Positions 7,282 to 14,687 are shown, numbered from the stretch's first letter. The stretch: 25,184 bases of DNA from Baffinella frigidus (GCA_026770585.1 MU646845.1:3928-29111); one strand, 5' to 3'. A program made the numbers and translations. The notes: generated by a model from the sequence alone, not told the origin.

Positions 7282-7350
7282 GGTCACGTTCCCCACGATT
7301 AAACCGCGGGGAACGTGACCAGATCCAGTACAAACCTTGACGCAAGCGTA
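7282..7350. repeat. Conserved hairpin plus tail, copy 1
   Basis: The stem GGTCACGTTCCCC pairs with GGGGAACGTGACC (7308-7320) around ACGATTAAACCGC. The tail GTACAAACCTTGACGCAAGC is shared with the copy at 7813. Confidence 0.7.
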
Positions 7351-7394
7351 AAACCAACATTTATTAAAGGGCCGGGGTCCGCTTTTGGTCCCAG

Positions 7395-7607
7395 AAGAGA
7401 GAGGGGAAAGTGCGTTTATTACGGGTCGAACCCAGCAGGGCGTGTCTGCTCGATCTTCTAGGAGTCAGTTTCATCATGGTTCCGCTTCAGTGGAACCGTG
7501 GAAATCTTCCATGGGTATCCGATGAAATCGTTGATGGAGATTACATCGAGAGGTTAATCAGCAGCCTCCCGTCCCACACGAGGCTATCCATGCGAACAGG
7601 TTCATGA
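7395..7607 (+). CDS. EPHRGYLLDFRGV exon array, copy 1
   Basis: After acceptor TTTTGGTCCCAG the plus strand reads KREGKVRLLRVEPSRACLLD, continues past VSDEIVDGDYIERLISSLP and stops with TGA at 7605. The first 24 residues repeat in copy 2 (8166). The remainder is different sequence, so the copies share only the exon 5' part. It is unrecognised. It may be an alternative terminal exon or a decayed duplicate. Confidence 0.4.
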   Translation, partial: KREGKVRLLRVEPSRACLLDLLGVSFIMVPLQWNRGNLPWVSDEIVDGDYIERLISSLPSHTRLSMRTGS

Positions 7608-7772
7608 GTCAATCTTTGAATTATTGCCCAGGAAACACGCCAAAAGTCAGCAAATGATCACGTTTCCGCCCGCTGAGCGGTCGGACTTGTGTAAAGTATC
7701 AAGGCTTTCATCTGAAAATTACTACACACGTTTATAATCGACATTTATTATGTTCGCATAGATAGCCTCGTG

Positions 7773-7812
7773 TGGTCCCAGGGGGTATCTGCTCGACTTG
7801 CGAGGGGTCGGG
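7773..7812 (+). pseudogene. EPHRGYLLDFRGV array, internal fragment
   Basis: Forty bases (GGGGGTATCTGCTCGACTTG and onward) give GYLLDLRGVG, then run into the second hairpin. A KREG-like start also appears at 7884-7900, after that hairpin's tail. Confidence 0.45.
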
Positions 7813-7885
7813 ACGTCCCCCACGCTTCAACCGCGGGGGACGTGACCAGCTCTCGTACAAACCTGGACGCGAGCGTAAACCAGGA
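7813..7885. repeat. Conserved hairpin plus tail, copy 2
   Basis: The stem ACGTCCCCC pairs with GGGGGACGT around ACGCTTCAACCGC, followed by the tail GTACAAACCTGGACGCGAGC. Relative to copy 1, one stem base pair has changed on both sides (T-A to C-G). Confidence 0.7.
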
Positions 7886-8023
7886 AAGAGAGAGGGTGGA
7901 GTAGCAGACCAGAAGTTGTCGATACCCCCCTTAAATTAGTTGGCAAAAGTGGAGGAAAACGTTTTTTTCTCTCCGGAAGGGCCCGCCTGGGTGAAGTAAA
8001 ACCCACGAAGAGCCATTTTAGGA

Positions 8024-8130
8024 GATGTTCCCCCACTCCTCCGTAAAATCTGAAACCACATTTCTGAACCAACTTTCAGTTCTGTTGTACAAATGTGGTC
8101 TCAGATTTTACGGAGGAGTGGGGGGACATC
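8024..8130. mobile_element. Foldback element, family K
   Basis: Arms of about 40 bp: GATGTTCCCCCACTCCTCCG at the left end and CGGAGGAGTGGGGGGACATC at the right end, with a 27-base loop. Only one copy is seen in this window. Confidence 0.8.
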
Positions 8131-8165
8131 ATGTTACCACACAAAAAGCCTGCTACCCCACCCTC

Positions 8166-8420
8166 GAAAGAGAGGGAAACGTGCGTTTATTCATGATCGA
8201 ACCCCACAGGGGGTATCTGCTCGACTTCCGCGGGGTCGGGACGGCGAAAGGCGGCGGGAAGTTCCTGGTGGAGGATGCGATTGTCTGGGACTTGCACGAG
8301 GATGGGGACCGGTGCACCCCGACACCCGAATCCCCTCTGTGGTCCACTGCGCTGCTACCCAGGATATTTTGTCTTAAGTCGACAACGCTGATCCTCGGCA
8401 GTAAGTTGTCATTTCGTTGA
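8166..8420 (+). CDS. EPHRGYLLDFRGV exon array, copy 2 (fullest)
   Basis: Open reading EREGNVRLFMIEPHRGYLLD, then FRGVGTAKGGGKFLVEDAIV, then WDLHEDGDRCTPTPESPLW, with a stop at 8418-8420. The acidic WDLHEDGDR segment and varied composition support coding. It is the longest copy of the repeated exon. The piece AIVxDLHEDGDRCTPTPE returns at 8888, beyond MITE D1. No family is recognised, and no upstream exons or promoter can be assigned. Confidence 0.5.
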   Translation, partial: EREGNVRLFMIEPHRGYLLDFRGVGTAKGGGKFLVEDAIVWDLHEDGDRCTPTPESPLWSTALLPRIFCLKSTTLILGSKLSFR

Positions 8421-8541
8421 GATGGACCTGCTCTGGGAGCAGGCATTTGACTTAAGGCACTGGCTTTCAGGGGGAGTTGGCTTAGCTGAAATGTTCTGGC
8501 TCAGAGTCCTCTGTGCGGAGAGGCTGCTTCGAGGTCCATGT

Positions 8542-8717
8542 TAGAGCGCTGTGCAGAGGAGTTGGCCACCGGGAAATGGGAAAATGGGGAAATTGGAGCC
8601 GTCGATGTCCACTATTGTCATATTCATGGTACTAAATTTCTCGAAAGTTGACAAAATGGCCCCAATTTCTCGATTTTCCATTATTTCCCGTGGCCAACTT
8701 CTCTGCACAGCGCGCTA
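8542..8717. mobile_element. MITE family D, copy D1
   Basis: Bounded by TA. The left end GAGCGCTGTGCAGAGGAGTT pairs with AACTTCTCTGCACAGCGCGC at the right. Inner arms contain AAATTGGAGCC and CCCCAATTTC. It is about 75% similar to D2 at 16689. Confidence 0.85.
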
Positions 8718-8887
8718 ACACCTTCCAGCGGCGGCGACCGCCCTGTCATCGAGGCCCGCGATTTGATATAGCAATTTCATAGGGCTGCATAGGGATTTCA
8801 TAGGGGTGCACTGGGATTTCTTAGGGGCACGCATAATTTCTGTAGGGGAACGCGTCGTTTTTATTAGGGGCGATTCCTGAAAAGGAC

Positions 8888-9357
8888 GCGATTGTGTGTG
8901 ACTTGCACGAGGATGGGGACCGGTGCACCCCGACACCCGAAACCCGGAACCCTGATCCCGGAACCCGGATCCCGGAACCAAAATCCCGAAACCCGGAATC
9001 CGGAACCTGGTAGCCGGAACCCGGATCCTGGAACCCGGAACCTGGAACCTGGAACCCAGATCCCGGATTCTGAACCCAGGAACCCGGTACCCAGAACCCG
9101 GAACTCGGAACCTGGAGCCCGAAACCCGAAACCCGAAACCCAAAACCTGGAACCCGGAACCTGGAACCCGGATCCCTAAACCCGAAACCTGAAACCCGAA
9201 ACCTTGAACCCGGAACCTAGAACCCGGAACCTGGAACCAGAAACCCGAAACCTGGAACCCGAAACCCGGAACCTGGAACCCGAAACCCGCAACCCGAAAC
9301 CTGGAACCCGGAACCCGGAACCCGGAACCTGGAACCCGAGACCCGAAACCCGAAAAT
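8888..9357 (+). repeat. Heptamer minisatellite grown from an exon tail
   Basis: 8888-8940 repeats the exon piece of 8279-8330 (AIVCDLHEDGDRCTPTPE). Its last codons, ACACCCGAAACCCGGAAC, run without a break into about 415 bp of 6-8-base units such as AACCCGG, AACCTGG and AACCCGA. The plus frame stays open as TPTPETRNPDPGTRIPEP and ends with TAG at 9010-9012. The remaining units probably do not code. Confidence 0.85.
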
Positions 9358-9378
9358 CAGCCCGACGCGAGCTGGAGT

Positions 9379-9501
9379 TACAGGGGTTACTCACGAACAA
9401 GAAACTGCCCCACCCCCCTAGGACCACCACAGGGCTCTACGCATAGTCCTACTGTAGGGTCCTAGGGGGAGGCAGTTTCTTATGAGCGAGGTACCCCTGT
9501 A
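9379..9501. mobile_element. MITE family B, copy B1
   Basis: TIRs TACAGGGGTTACTCACGAAC at the left and GCGAGGTACCCCTGTA at the right, with the CCTAGG/CTACTGTAGGG core. It ends 10 bp before the first SKAFLGQ acceptor tract. Confidence 0.8.
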
Positions 9502-9510
9502 ACTCCTTTC

Positions 9511-9536
9511 CCTCTCACAGGTACAAGCCGTTCTTG
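9511..9536 (+). pseudogene. SKAFLGQ terminal-exon array, copy 1
   Basis: Acceptor CCTTTCCCTCTCACAG, then the exon start GTACAAGCCGTTCTT, cut by element L2 about 15 bases in. Compare the intact copy at 10330. Confidence 0.55.
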
Positions 9537-9629
9537 ACACGCACCGTCCCTAGGGTGGTCCCATGCTCCCAGGACGAGCCCTACCGTAGGACCCCAGGGG
9601 CGGTGCGTGTCCGTACTCGCGAGTAACTC
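9535..9629. mobile_element. Family L element, copy L2
   Basis: GACACGCACCGTCCCTAGGG at the left is mirrored by CCAGGGGCGGTGCGTGTC at the right, then the end GTACTCGCGAGTAAC. The core has CCCTACCGTAGG. It is the most complete L copy here. Confidence 0.65.
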
Positions 9630-9639
9630 CTGTAACTTC

Positions 9640-9680
9640 TTTCCATCTCACAGGTCGAAGCACTTCCTGGGGTCCTCAGT
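9640..9680 (+). pseudogene. SKAFLGQ terminal-exon array, copy 2
   Basis: Acceptor CTTTCCATCTCACAG, then GTCGAAGCACTTCCTGGGG, and L-type sequence takes over. Confidence 0.55.
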
Positions 9681-9743
9681 AGGGCTAGTCCTGGGAGCAT
9701 AGGACCACCATAGGGGCGGTGCGTGTCCTGATTCGCGAGTAAC
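9681..9743. mobile_element. Family L right half, copy L3
   Basis: AGGGCTAGTCCTGGGAGCAT, then ACCACCATAGGGGCGGTGCG and TTCGCGAGTAACCCC. The left arm is missing. Confidence 0.6.
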
Positions 9744-9750
9744 CCCCTCT

Positions 9751-9925
9751 ACACGAGCAGGTCAAAGGCGTTCATGGTGCTTTGGTGCTTTTATTTACAC
9801 TCACATCGAAGGCCACAGCCCACCTCACTCTTGAGGAGATGGGAGTAATCTACGGATGAGCTCCCCGACCCGACCCATTCGAGTCCAGCCGAGCCCCCTT
9901 TGGGGCAGGCGGCAAGGGCCACCCA
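9751..9925 (+). pseudogene. SKAFLGQ terminal-exon array, copy 3
   Basis: Weaker acceptor ACACGAGCAG, then GTCAAAGGCGTTCATGGTGC. About 140 bp of unrelated sequence follows, then the exon's next piece, TGGGGCAGGCGGCAAGGGCC, at about 9901. The copy appears split by an insertion without obvious TIRs. Confidence 0.45.
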
Positions 9926-9962
9926 CGCTGGTTCCAATCCGTACTAAGAAACGGCTTCGCCA

Positions 9963-10033
9963 GTAAAGACACGCATCGTCCCCAGGGTCCTACGGTAGGG
10001 CTAGTCCTGGGACGTGTTCGCGAGTAACCCCTG
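9963..10033. mobile_element. Family L element, copy L4 (short)
   Basis: GTAAAGACACGCATCGTCCC at the left, CTGGGACGTGTTCGCGAGTA at the right, and TACGGTAGGG in the core. MITE A4 is inserted at its right-hand TA. Confidence 0.6.
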
Positions 10034-10137
10034 TATCCCTTAAGTGACCAACGGGCGAATAATCGCCCGTGTAGGCCCTAGGCAGGTCCTAGGGGCCTAC
10101 CGTAAGGCGTATGCGCCTACTGGTCACTTGAGGGATA
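10034..10137. mobile_element. MITE family A, copy A4
   Basis: TATCCCTTAAGTGACC to GGTCACTTGAGGGATA, with the CCTAGG/CTACCGTA core. It ends 3 bp before the next SKAFLGQ acceptor tract. Confidence 0.85.
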
Positions 10138-10140
10138 TGT

Positions 10141-10194
10141 AACTCCTTTCCCTCTCACAGGTCTAAGGCGTTCCTGGGGCAGGCGGCATTGGTC
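10141..10194 (+). pseudogene. SKAFLGQ terminal-exon array, copy 4
   Basis: Acceptor CCTTTCCCTCTCACAG, then an exon reading SKAFLGQAALV, after which it departs into AT-rich sequence (10195-10250) and a diverged family J end (10277-10298). Confidence 0.55.
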
Positions 10195-10329
10195 AACTTA
10201 CCTAAAGACAATCAACTTTAAGAATTTTTCCATGCAAATTGGTCACGTAACACCCCGGAATCCGGGGTCAACGAAACCCTTGAAGCCCGCCGTGTGGTTG
10301 GAATTAAGTAACTCCTTTTCCTCTCACAG

Positions 10330-10411
10330 ATCCAAGGCGTTCCTGGGGCAGGCGGCAATGGTCCTCCGCCGCAACTGCCGCCCGCTGCTTGATGACGACC
10401 TCCTTAGTTAA
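10330..10411 (+). CDS. SKAFLGQ terminal exon, intact copy
   Basis: Acceptor CCTTTTCCTCTCACAG; the exon begins in phase (one base, then codons) and reads SKAFLGQAAMVLRRNCRPLL, then DDDLLS and TAA at 10409-10411. This is the only copy that reaches a stop, so it is the likely true 3' end of a plus-strand gene whose upstream exons cannot be placed. Copies of its first 15-35 bases sit at 9521, 9654, 9761 and 10161. No family is recognised from so short a tail. Sequence from 10412 to 10553 shows nothing further. Confidence 0.5.
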
Positions 10412-10553
10412 CCAAAGTAAATTGTTTTACGAAAGTAAACTCGGGTGTGGCGGCCGTGAATTCTGGTCGGAAATGCGCTCGCGAAAACTCCCACTAGTCG
10501 CCTAGCTGCAAGATGTTTGGATCGCCCGCACCACTATAATGTCCTGGATGTGG

Positions 10554-10658
10554 TGCAGGGGTACCTCGCTCATAAGAAAGCGCCACCCCCTAGGGGGGGG
10601 CAGTAGGCCTATGGCTAGCTACACTGTAGGGCCCTATGAGAGTCCTGCGAGGGGGGGG
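10554..10658. mobile_element. MITE family B, copy B2, cut by the gap
   Basis: CAGGGGTACCTCGCTCATAA and the start of the core, including CTACACTGTAGGGCCCTA. The G-run before the gap would be the start of the right arm, but the right TIR is lost in the N run. Confidence 0.75.
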
Positions 10659-11008
10659 NNNNNNNNNNNNNNNNNNNNNNNNNNNNNNNNNNNNNNNNNN
10701 NNNNNNNNNNNNNNNNNNNNNNNNNNNNNNNNNNNNNNNNNNNNNNNNNNNNNNNNNNNNNNNNNNNNNNNNNNNNNNNNNNNNNNNNNNNNNNNNNNNN
10801 NNNNNNNNNNNNNNNNNNNNNNNNNNNNNNNNNNNNNNNNNNNNNNNNNNNNNNNNNNNNNNNNNNNNNNNNNNNNNNNNNNNNNNNNNNNNNNNNNNNN
10901 NNNNNNNNNNNNNNNNNNNNNNNNNNNNNNNNNNNNNNNNNNNNNNNNNNNNNNNNNNNNNNNNNNNNNNNNNNNNNNNNNNNNNNNNNNNNNNNNNNNN
11001 NNNNNNNN
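10659..11008. other. Assembly gap, 350 N
   Basis: Unsequenced. It starts in the G-run of B2 and ends exactly at the first base of MITE A2. Multi-copy MITEs at both borders may explain the assembly break. Confidence 0.99.
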
Positions 11009-11113
11009 TATCCCTTAAGTGGCCATGCCGTCAAATTTGACGGCCAAGAGGTCCTAGGCAGGTCCTAGGACCCTACGGTAGGGCGTATGAGCCTACTGGC
11101 CACTGAAGGGATA
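11009..11113. mobile_element. MITE family A, copy A2
   Basis: A 105-bp element with TATCCCTTAAGTGGCC to GGCCACTGAAGGGATA. It differs from A1 at only about seven positions over its length, so both are recent copies. Confidence 0.9.
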
Positions 11114-11153
11114 CGAGTCTGGAGAAGTGGAGAAAAAGTGCCACCACCTGCAA

Positions 11154-11197
11154 GGCTGACTCGCGAGCATGAACACGCACCGTCCCTACAGGGGTCC
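11154..11197. mobile_element. Family L left half, interrupted by A3
   Basis: TGACTCGCGAGCATGAACAC, then GCACCGTCCCTACAGGGGTC. MITE A3 begins at 11198 and no L right arm follows it. Confidence 0.5.
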
Positions 11198-11299
11198 TAT
11201 CCCTTGAGTGGCCAGTAGGCATACGCCCTACCGTAGGGCCCTAGGACCTGCCTAGGACCTCTGCGGGTCGTTTTTGACCTGCTGGCCACTTAAGGGATA
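11198..11299. mobile_element. MITE family A, copy A3
   Basis: TATCCCTTGAGTGGCC to GGCCACTTAAGGGATA. The core (CCCTACCGTAGGGCCCTAGG) is in the opposite orientation to that in A1 and A2. Confidence 0.85.
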
Positions 11300-11403
11300 A
11301 TCCTAGGAATATGCCAGCCGTGGGACCCCATCTCGCACGAGGCGAGCGGGTCATACCGGAGTTTGAATGAAACCTATCATTTTTTGAAGTGATGGGACCT
11401 TGA

Positions 11404-11448
11404 ATCCCGTTAGGTTCTCCGAGCTCCCAACATAGGCGGTCACTGGGC
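11404..11448 (+). repeat. Repeat family M, copy M1
   Basis: TTAGGTTCTCCGAGCTCCCA, then ACATAGGCGGTCACTGG. This is a partial copy of a repeat best seen at 11958-12078. Confidence 0.6.
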
Positions 11449-11455
11449 AAGGTTG

Positions 11456-11915
11456 GGCGTAACACGGTAACCTGGAGAGGTCCTGTTACCGTTACCGGGA
11501 ACAGAGCCGATTTCCTGTTACCGTGTTACCGGCGGTCGTCTGGGGGGCTAGTCTCTGTGAGCCTGGCGGTGGCAGCCAGCAGGCCGTTACCTCCCATAGG
11601 AAAATTGAACCAGCGAAAAAAGAAAATGGTCAAATCGACGTTTGACAAAAAGCACCAAGGGGCACGCTGGTCCCCGTCCCGACGCGCGAAACCCGCAGTG
11701 TTCCGGGCGGAAACTACCATGCTGCGCGCCCTCAGAAACTGCAATTTCCGACCATCAGAAATCGGTAACATCGTCGCGGTCCGGGGGCCCTGTTACCGAG
11801 TTTACTTGATAACAAGGTAGAGGTCCTGAGAGCCTCTTACCGCTACGGTAACAGGTAGTCCCAGAATTCCCTGTTACCGTCCCCGGTAACAGAGCTCTGT
11901 TACCGTTCCGAGAAA
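11456..11915. repeat. Cluster of GTTACC/GGTAAC motifs
   Basis: At least a dozen GTTACC or GGTAAC hexamers in both orientations, in two groups (11460-11540 and 11765-11910), many extended to CCTGTTACCG or CGGTAACAG. The two groups flank a segment (11550-11760) in which an 87-residue frame is open but unrecognised. Either the groups are the complex inverted ends of an element or they are a dense protein-binding array. Confidence 0.55.
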
Positions 11916-11957
11916 ACAAACTACGCCCAGCCTTGCCCCTTATTGACAGAGACGACT

Positions 11958-12078
11958 TTAGGTCCTTAAGGTTCTTCGAGCTCCCAACATAGGCGGACAC
12001 CGGAACTTGTTCTGCAGATCCTTTTTAGGTCCTTTAGGTTCTTCAAACTCCCAACATAGGCGGACACCAGAACTTATC
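11958..12078 (+). repeat. Repeat family M, tandem copies M2 and M3
   Basis: Two head-to-tail copies of about 60 bp: TTTAGGTCCTTTAGGTTCTT, then CCCAACATAGGCGGACACC, then AGAACTT and CTGCAGA. Copy M3 gives the uninterrupted sequence GGTCCTTTAGGTTCTT, which serves as an empty site for MITE B13. Confidence 0.75.
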
Positions 12079-12082
12079 CTGC

Positions 12083-12180
12083 AGAACTTATTGTCCTTTA
12101 GGTCCTTCAGGTTTTAATTTCGCCCAACATATGCCAACGACACGCCGTTCCGTAGAAGGGATCTGCAGAAAAAAGAGTTT
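12083..12180 (+). repeat. Repeat family M, variant copy M4
   Basis: TTTAGGTCCTTCAGGTTTTA, then CCCAACATATGCCAACGACA, CGCCGTTCCGTAGAAGG and CTGCAG. The same variant recurs at 16199 (M5). It abuts the 3' side of the retroelement-like fragment. Confidence 0.7.
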
Positions 12181-12266
12181 TTATTGATTACAAGACCAGC
12201 ATGACCACATTCTAAGACCCCCTGCGGGGGGTTGAGTTCTACTAGGATCTAGGTTTCTCTCACACA

Positions 12267-12896
12267 CTACACGTTTTTGTGAAACGGAGACGAATGCGCG
12301 AACACCCCCGTCTCGGGGAAAGGGACAGCCCCGTTCCCGCGGGACCCCCAATTCTTGACGACGCGGACACCGGGACCGGTGGCCCTCGCCGCAGTCGCTC
12401 GCCAGACAGCCAACGTCAGGCGCGCATCCCATCTACGGAACGCCCGCTTTGACGCCTCCACCAGCGCGGTGGCCTCGTTGTCTGCCCCAGCACCATCACC
12501 CCAGTCATCTGCAAAGAACTCCGCCTCGCGCCCGGCCTGACACCAGGCAAACAGACACAGCGTCGCGGCACTCTCCCCCGACATACTCCCCAGCGTGTCC
12601 GAAACGAAAGGCACAACGACGTGCTCCGTCTCTGCCCACGCGTGCTTGAGGCTCTTAAACTGCGCTCGCTGGCGCAGTTTCTTTTCCTGATAGGTACCCC
12701 ACTGCTCCCTGTCACTCGCGTTCCCGATGAAGCAGTGCGTTAGAGAGATGTCAGCAAGGATAGGAGTCAGGCCGTGAAGTTTCAGGTCAGTAGGAATGTA
12801 GAGGATGTCACAGATCCTGCCAGCGTTGTGAATTTCACGCGAAAAGCATTTTTGCTTTCGGATCGAAAAGCTTCGAAACTGGTCAAACTCAGTGTG
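12267..12896 (-). pseudogene. C-terminal fragment resembling a retroelement protein
   Basis: A minus-strand frame open from 12896 to a stop at 12267 (about 209 codons) with no convincing Met at its start. Its 5' end abuts a 20-bp hairpin (GTCAACTTTTGAAAGTTGAC), so it is truncated. Visible segments in order are RICDILYIPTDL, ILADISLTHCFIGNAS, YQEKKLRQRAQF, VVPFVSDTLGSMSGESA and WDARLTLAVWRATAARA. This order (D near a strand, D....TH, K..K...., a hydrophobic PF/L...G segment, then an Arg-rich helix) is what I remember of the C-terminal region after the reverse transcriptase in some retroelements of aquatic eukaryotes, which may be endonuclease-like. The family assignment is inference. It is probably dead. 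Confidence 0.45.
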
Positions 12897-12998
12897 TCAA
12901 CTTTTGAAAGTTGACGAATCCTGATTTTGATAGTCAAAATGCAAAAAGACACTGGAAACACATGATCTAAGGCACACGTGAGGAAACGAAAACCCGTC

Positions 12999-13959
12999 AT
13001 GTACGCGACCAAGTGCCTCGCTGCGCTTGCGTTCATCGCCTCCGCCGCGGCCTACGGCACGAACGCGGTTGTTGGGCCGTCCGTGGTCAGCAAGGCCGCC
13101 GTCACTAAACCCTGGCGCCCGCCCCTCGCCGCATCCCCGCTCACTCGCGACGATGCTTTCAACGAACCGACCACCAACAACAACTTCGCGAAGCGGCCCA
13201 TCATGAAGGTATCCCCGCCTTTTCCCTCTCTCTCCCCTTCCCCTCACCCAGGTGAAGGCAAACCCCAAACCCACGAGGAGTGAAAAATTGTGTTGACGAC
13301 AACCAACACATCTTTTCCAACGAAATTATCAACGGGGTCCAGGATCCACTGGGCCACATGCTCATGAAGTCGGATCCAATCGATAGTTCATCGTCGCAAG
13401 GTTGCAGATGTAGTCAATGGCCCGACCTGCCCCTTGCCGGAAGTCATCGCGCCCACGGCCCCGAGGAAACATCCCCATTACAGAGCAGAGATGTGGTTAT
13501 AGCGTGTCTCAAACCCACATCCACCAGCAGAGTATGCGACATTTTTGGTTCGTGAAACATTTTTGATTCGTGGAAGGTGGCACCTACTCCTGGCCATACT
13601 CTTAAATACGCTCAAGTCAGGCACACCCTGTCCTGACTTCCAGCGTGTCGACGCCCGCTCTCTTCCCTTATCGTTGAACCCAAACCCTCAAGACCATAAG
13701 CCCGAACCCCGAAGGCCTACGCCCCGCAGGCGTGCGAAACCCTGAACCCTAACCCCTAACCCGCCCCTAGGCCAAGGAAACGGCCCCGCTCATCACCTTC
13801 TTCGATGCCCGTGGCGGCTGCAGCCGTGGAGGCAGCGAGTACCAGGGTGCCAAGTCATCCAACTCGGACGACGACAAGATGTGCGTGAAGCTCCAGATGA
13901 CCAAGATCGTCGCTGGCAACGCCGAAGCCGTCCTCCAGGGCCTCCTGGGCCAGATCTAA
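12999..13959 (+). CDS. cpeA: Phycoerythrin-type phycobiliprotein alpha chain
   Basis: This is the nucleus-encoded alpha subunit of the cryptophyte lumenal light-harvesting biliprotein, which pairs with a plastid-encoded beta subunit. Exon 1 is 12999-13208 (70 codons), the intron 13209-13770 (562 nt, GTATCC to CCCTAG), and exon 2 13771-13959; the protein is 132 residues. Residues 1-70 hold a hydrophobic signal (MYATKCLAALAFIASAAAYG) and a transit-like region, as expected for import into a complex plastid. The mature part starts near IMKAKETAPLITFFDARGGC. Cys87 is the expected bilin attachment site. The SRGGSEYQGAK and DDDKMCVKLQMTKI segments match the PE545 alpha family. One extra Gly precedes the Cys relative to the RGC I recall in PE545. 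The ATG at 12999 is chosen because the signal peptide begins there. The intron ends in CCCTAA-type repeats. A phycocyanin alpha chain is the alternative. Confidence 0.87.
13209..13770 (+). other. Intron of the alpha-chain gene
   Basis: Donor AAG before GTATCC. It has an early pyrimidine tract with a decoy CAG before GTGAAG at 13252 that would lead quickly to a stop. A tandem of ACATTTTTG(G/A)TTCGTG lies at 13538-13570. The last 95 bases hold CCCTAAA-type units (AACCCTGAACCCTAACCCCT), then CGCCCCTAG. No coding is supported inside. Confidence 0.75.
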
Positions 13960-14381
13960 GCGCTCAGCGCTCAGGCTGAAGCTCAAGTCTCGAAGCTGCG
14001 GCAGTCAGCGACGTGCGGGAGTGGATCGCATTCCCGATTGGCGGGCCGGGGTCCCACCCCACACCCCGTTGCACGTGAGATGGACCGCGAGGTGACCGCG
14101 CTACAACTGCGGTGCGGTTCGCCTCGGGTCCGCAATGCTGTGCAGGGGGGTGGTTGATTGAACAATCTTCGTCCCGCCACTCTTGTCCCCCGGCCTCCAT
14201 TCCGGCCTCCTCGGGAGTGAATGGATGGTGGCCATTTGTCGGGTGCGATGCGAATAACGGCTTCTCCTTCTTCCTCCTCCTCTTCCTCTCCTTCCTCTTT
14301 TCCTTCTTGTTCGTGTTCTTTTTCGTCTTGTCATTATTACTCTCAAACGTGGAGATGAGTGATCCAAAAGTCTGTGAGCCT
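13960..14381 (+). other. Downstream region with a long pyrimidine tract
   Basis: This is presumed 3' untranslated and intergenic sequence of the alpha-chain gene. 14261-14340 is an almost pure C/T tract (TTCTCCTTCTTCCTCCTCCT and onward). Nothing else is supported here. Confidence 0.6.
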
Positions 14382-14568
14382 TACAGGGGTATCTGGGCTG
14401 AAAGAACACGGGTGCTCCGACATCGGTCGGTCTGTTTTCTTAAATTAGTACCAGCAGGTTGACTAAACGCAAGATTAAGTTAACCCTCTGGTATTAAATT
14501 AAGAAGACGGGGAGCCCAAATCCGGTCTGTGTTGAGTGCTGGTTTCTTGTAGCCCCGATACCCCTGTA
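14382..14568. mobile_element. MITE family C, copy C1
   Basis: TIRs TACAGGGGTATCTGGGCTGA at the left and TAGCCCCGATACCCCTGTA at the right. The interior is itself palindromic (TTAAATTAGTACCAGCAGG against CCCTCTGGTATTAAATTAA). The terminal 10 bases match family B (TACAGGGGTA), so C and B probably use the same transposase. Confidence 0.7.
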
Positions 14569-14593
14569 AGACGAGCCCGCCTCGGTACAAAGG

Positions 14594-14687
14594 TACAGGG
14601 GTATCTGGGCTACAAGAAACCAGAACTTGAGTGAACAGACCGGATCAGTACCCCCCGTTTTCTTAAATTAGTACCAGAGGGTTGACT
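14594..14687. mobile_element. MITE family C, partial copy C2
   Basis: Starts TACAGGGGTATCTGGGCTAC and runs to TTAAATTAGTACCAGAGGGT. It is the mirror image of the right half of C1 across a 25-bp spacer, so 14481-14686 forms one large foldback. B3 follows immediately and C2 lacks its own right TIR. Confidence 0.65.

Noticed and set aside
8892-9446. Proteins made of RNPEPGT-type repeats on either strand
   Set aside because: They are translations of a heptamer minisatellite. Both strands are open for the same low-complexity reason.
10539-11040. Open frames across the gap region
   Set aside because: They consist almost wholly of unknown bases from the 350-N gap.
13252-13283. An extra alpha-chain exon starting at CAG before GTGAAG
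   Set aside because: It reaches a stop within about 15 codons, whereas joining 13208 directly to 13771 gives a family-like protein.
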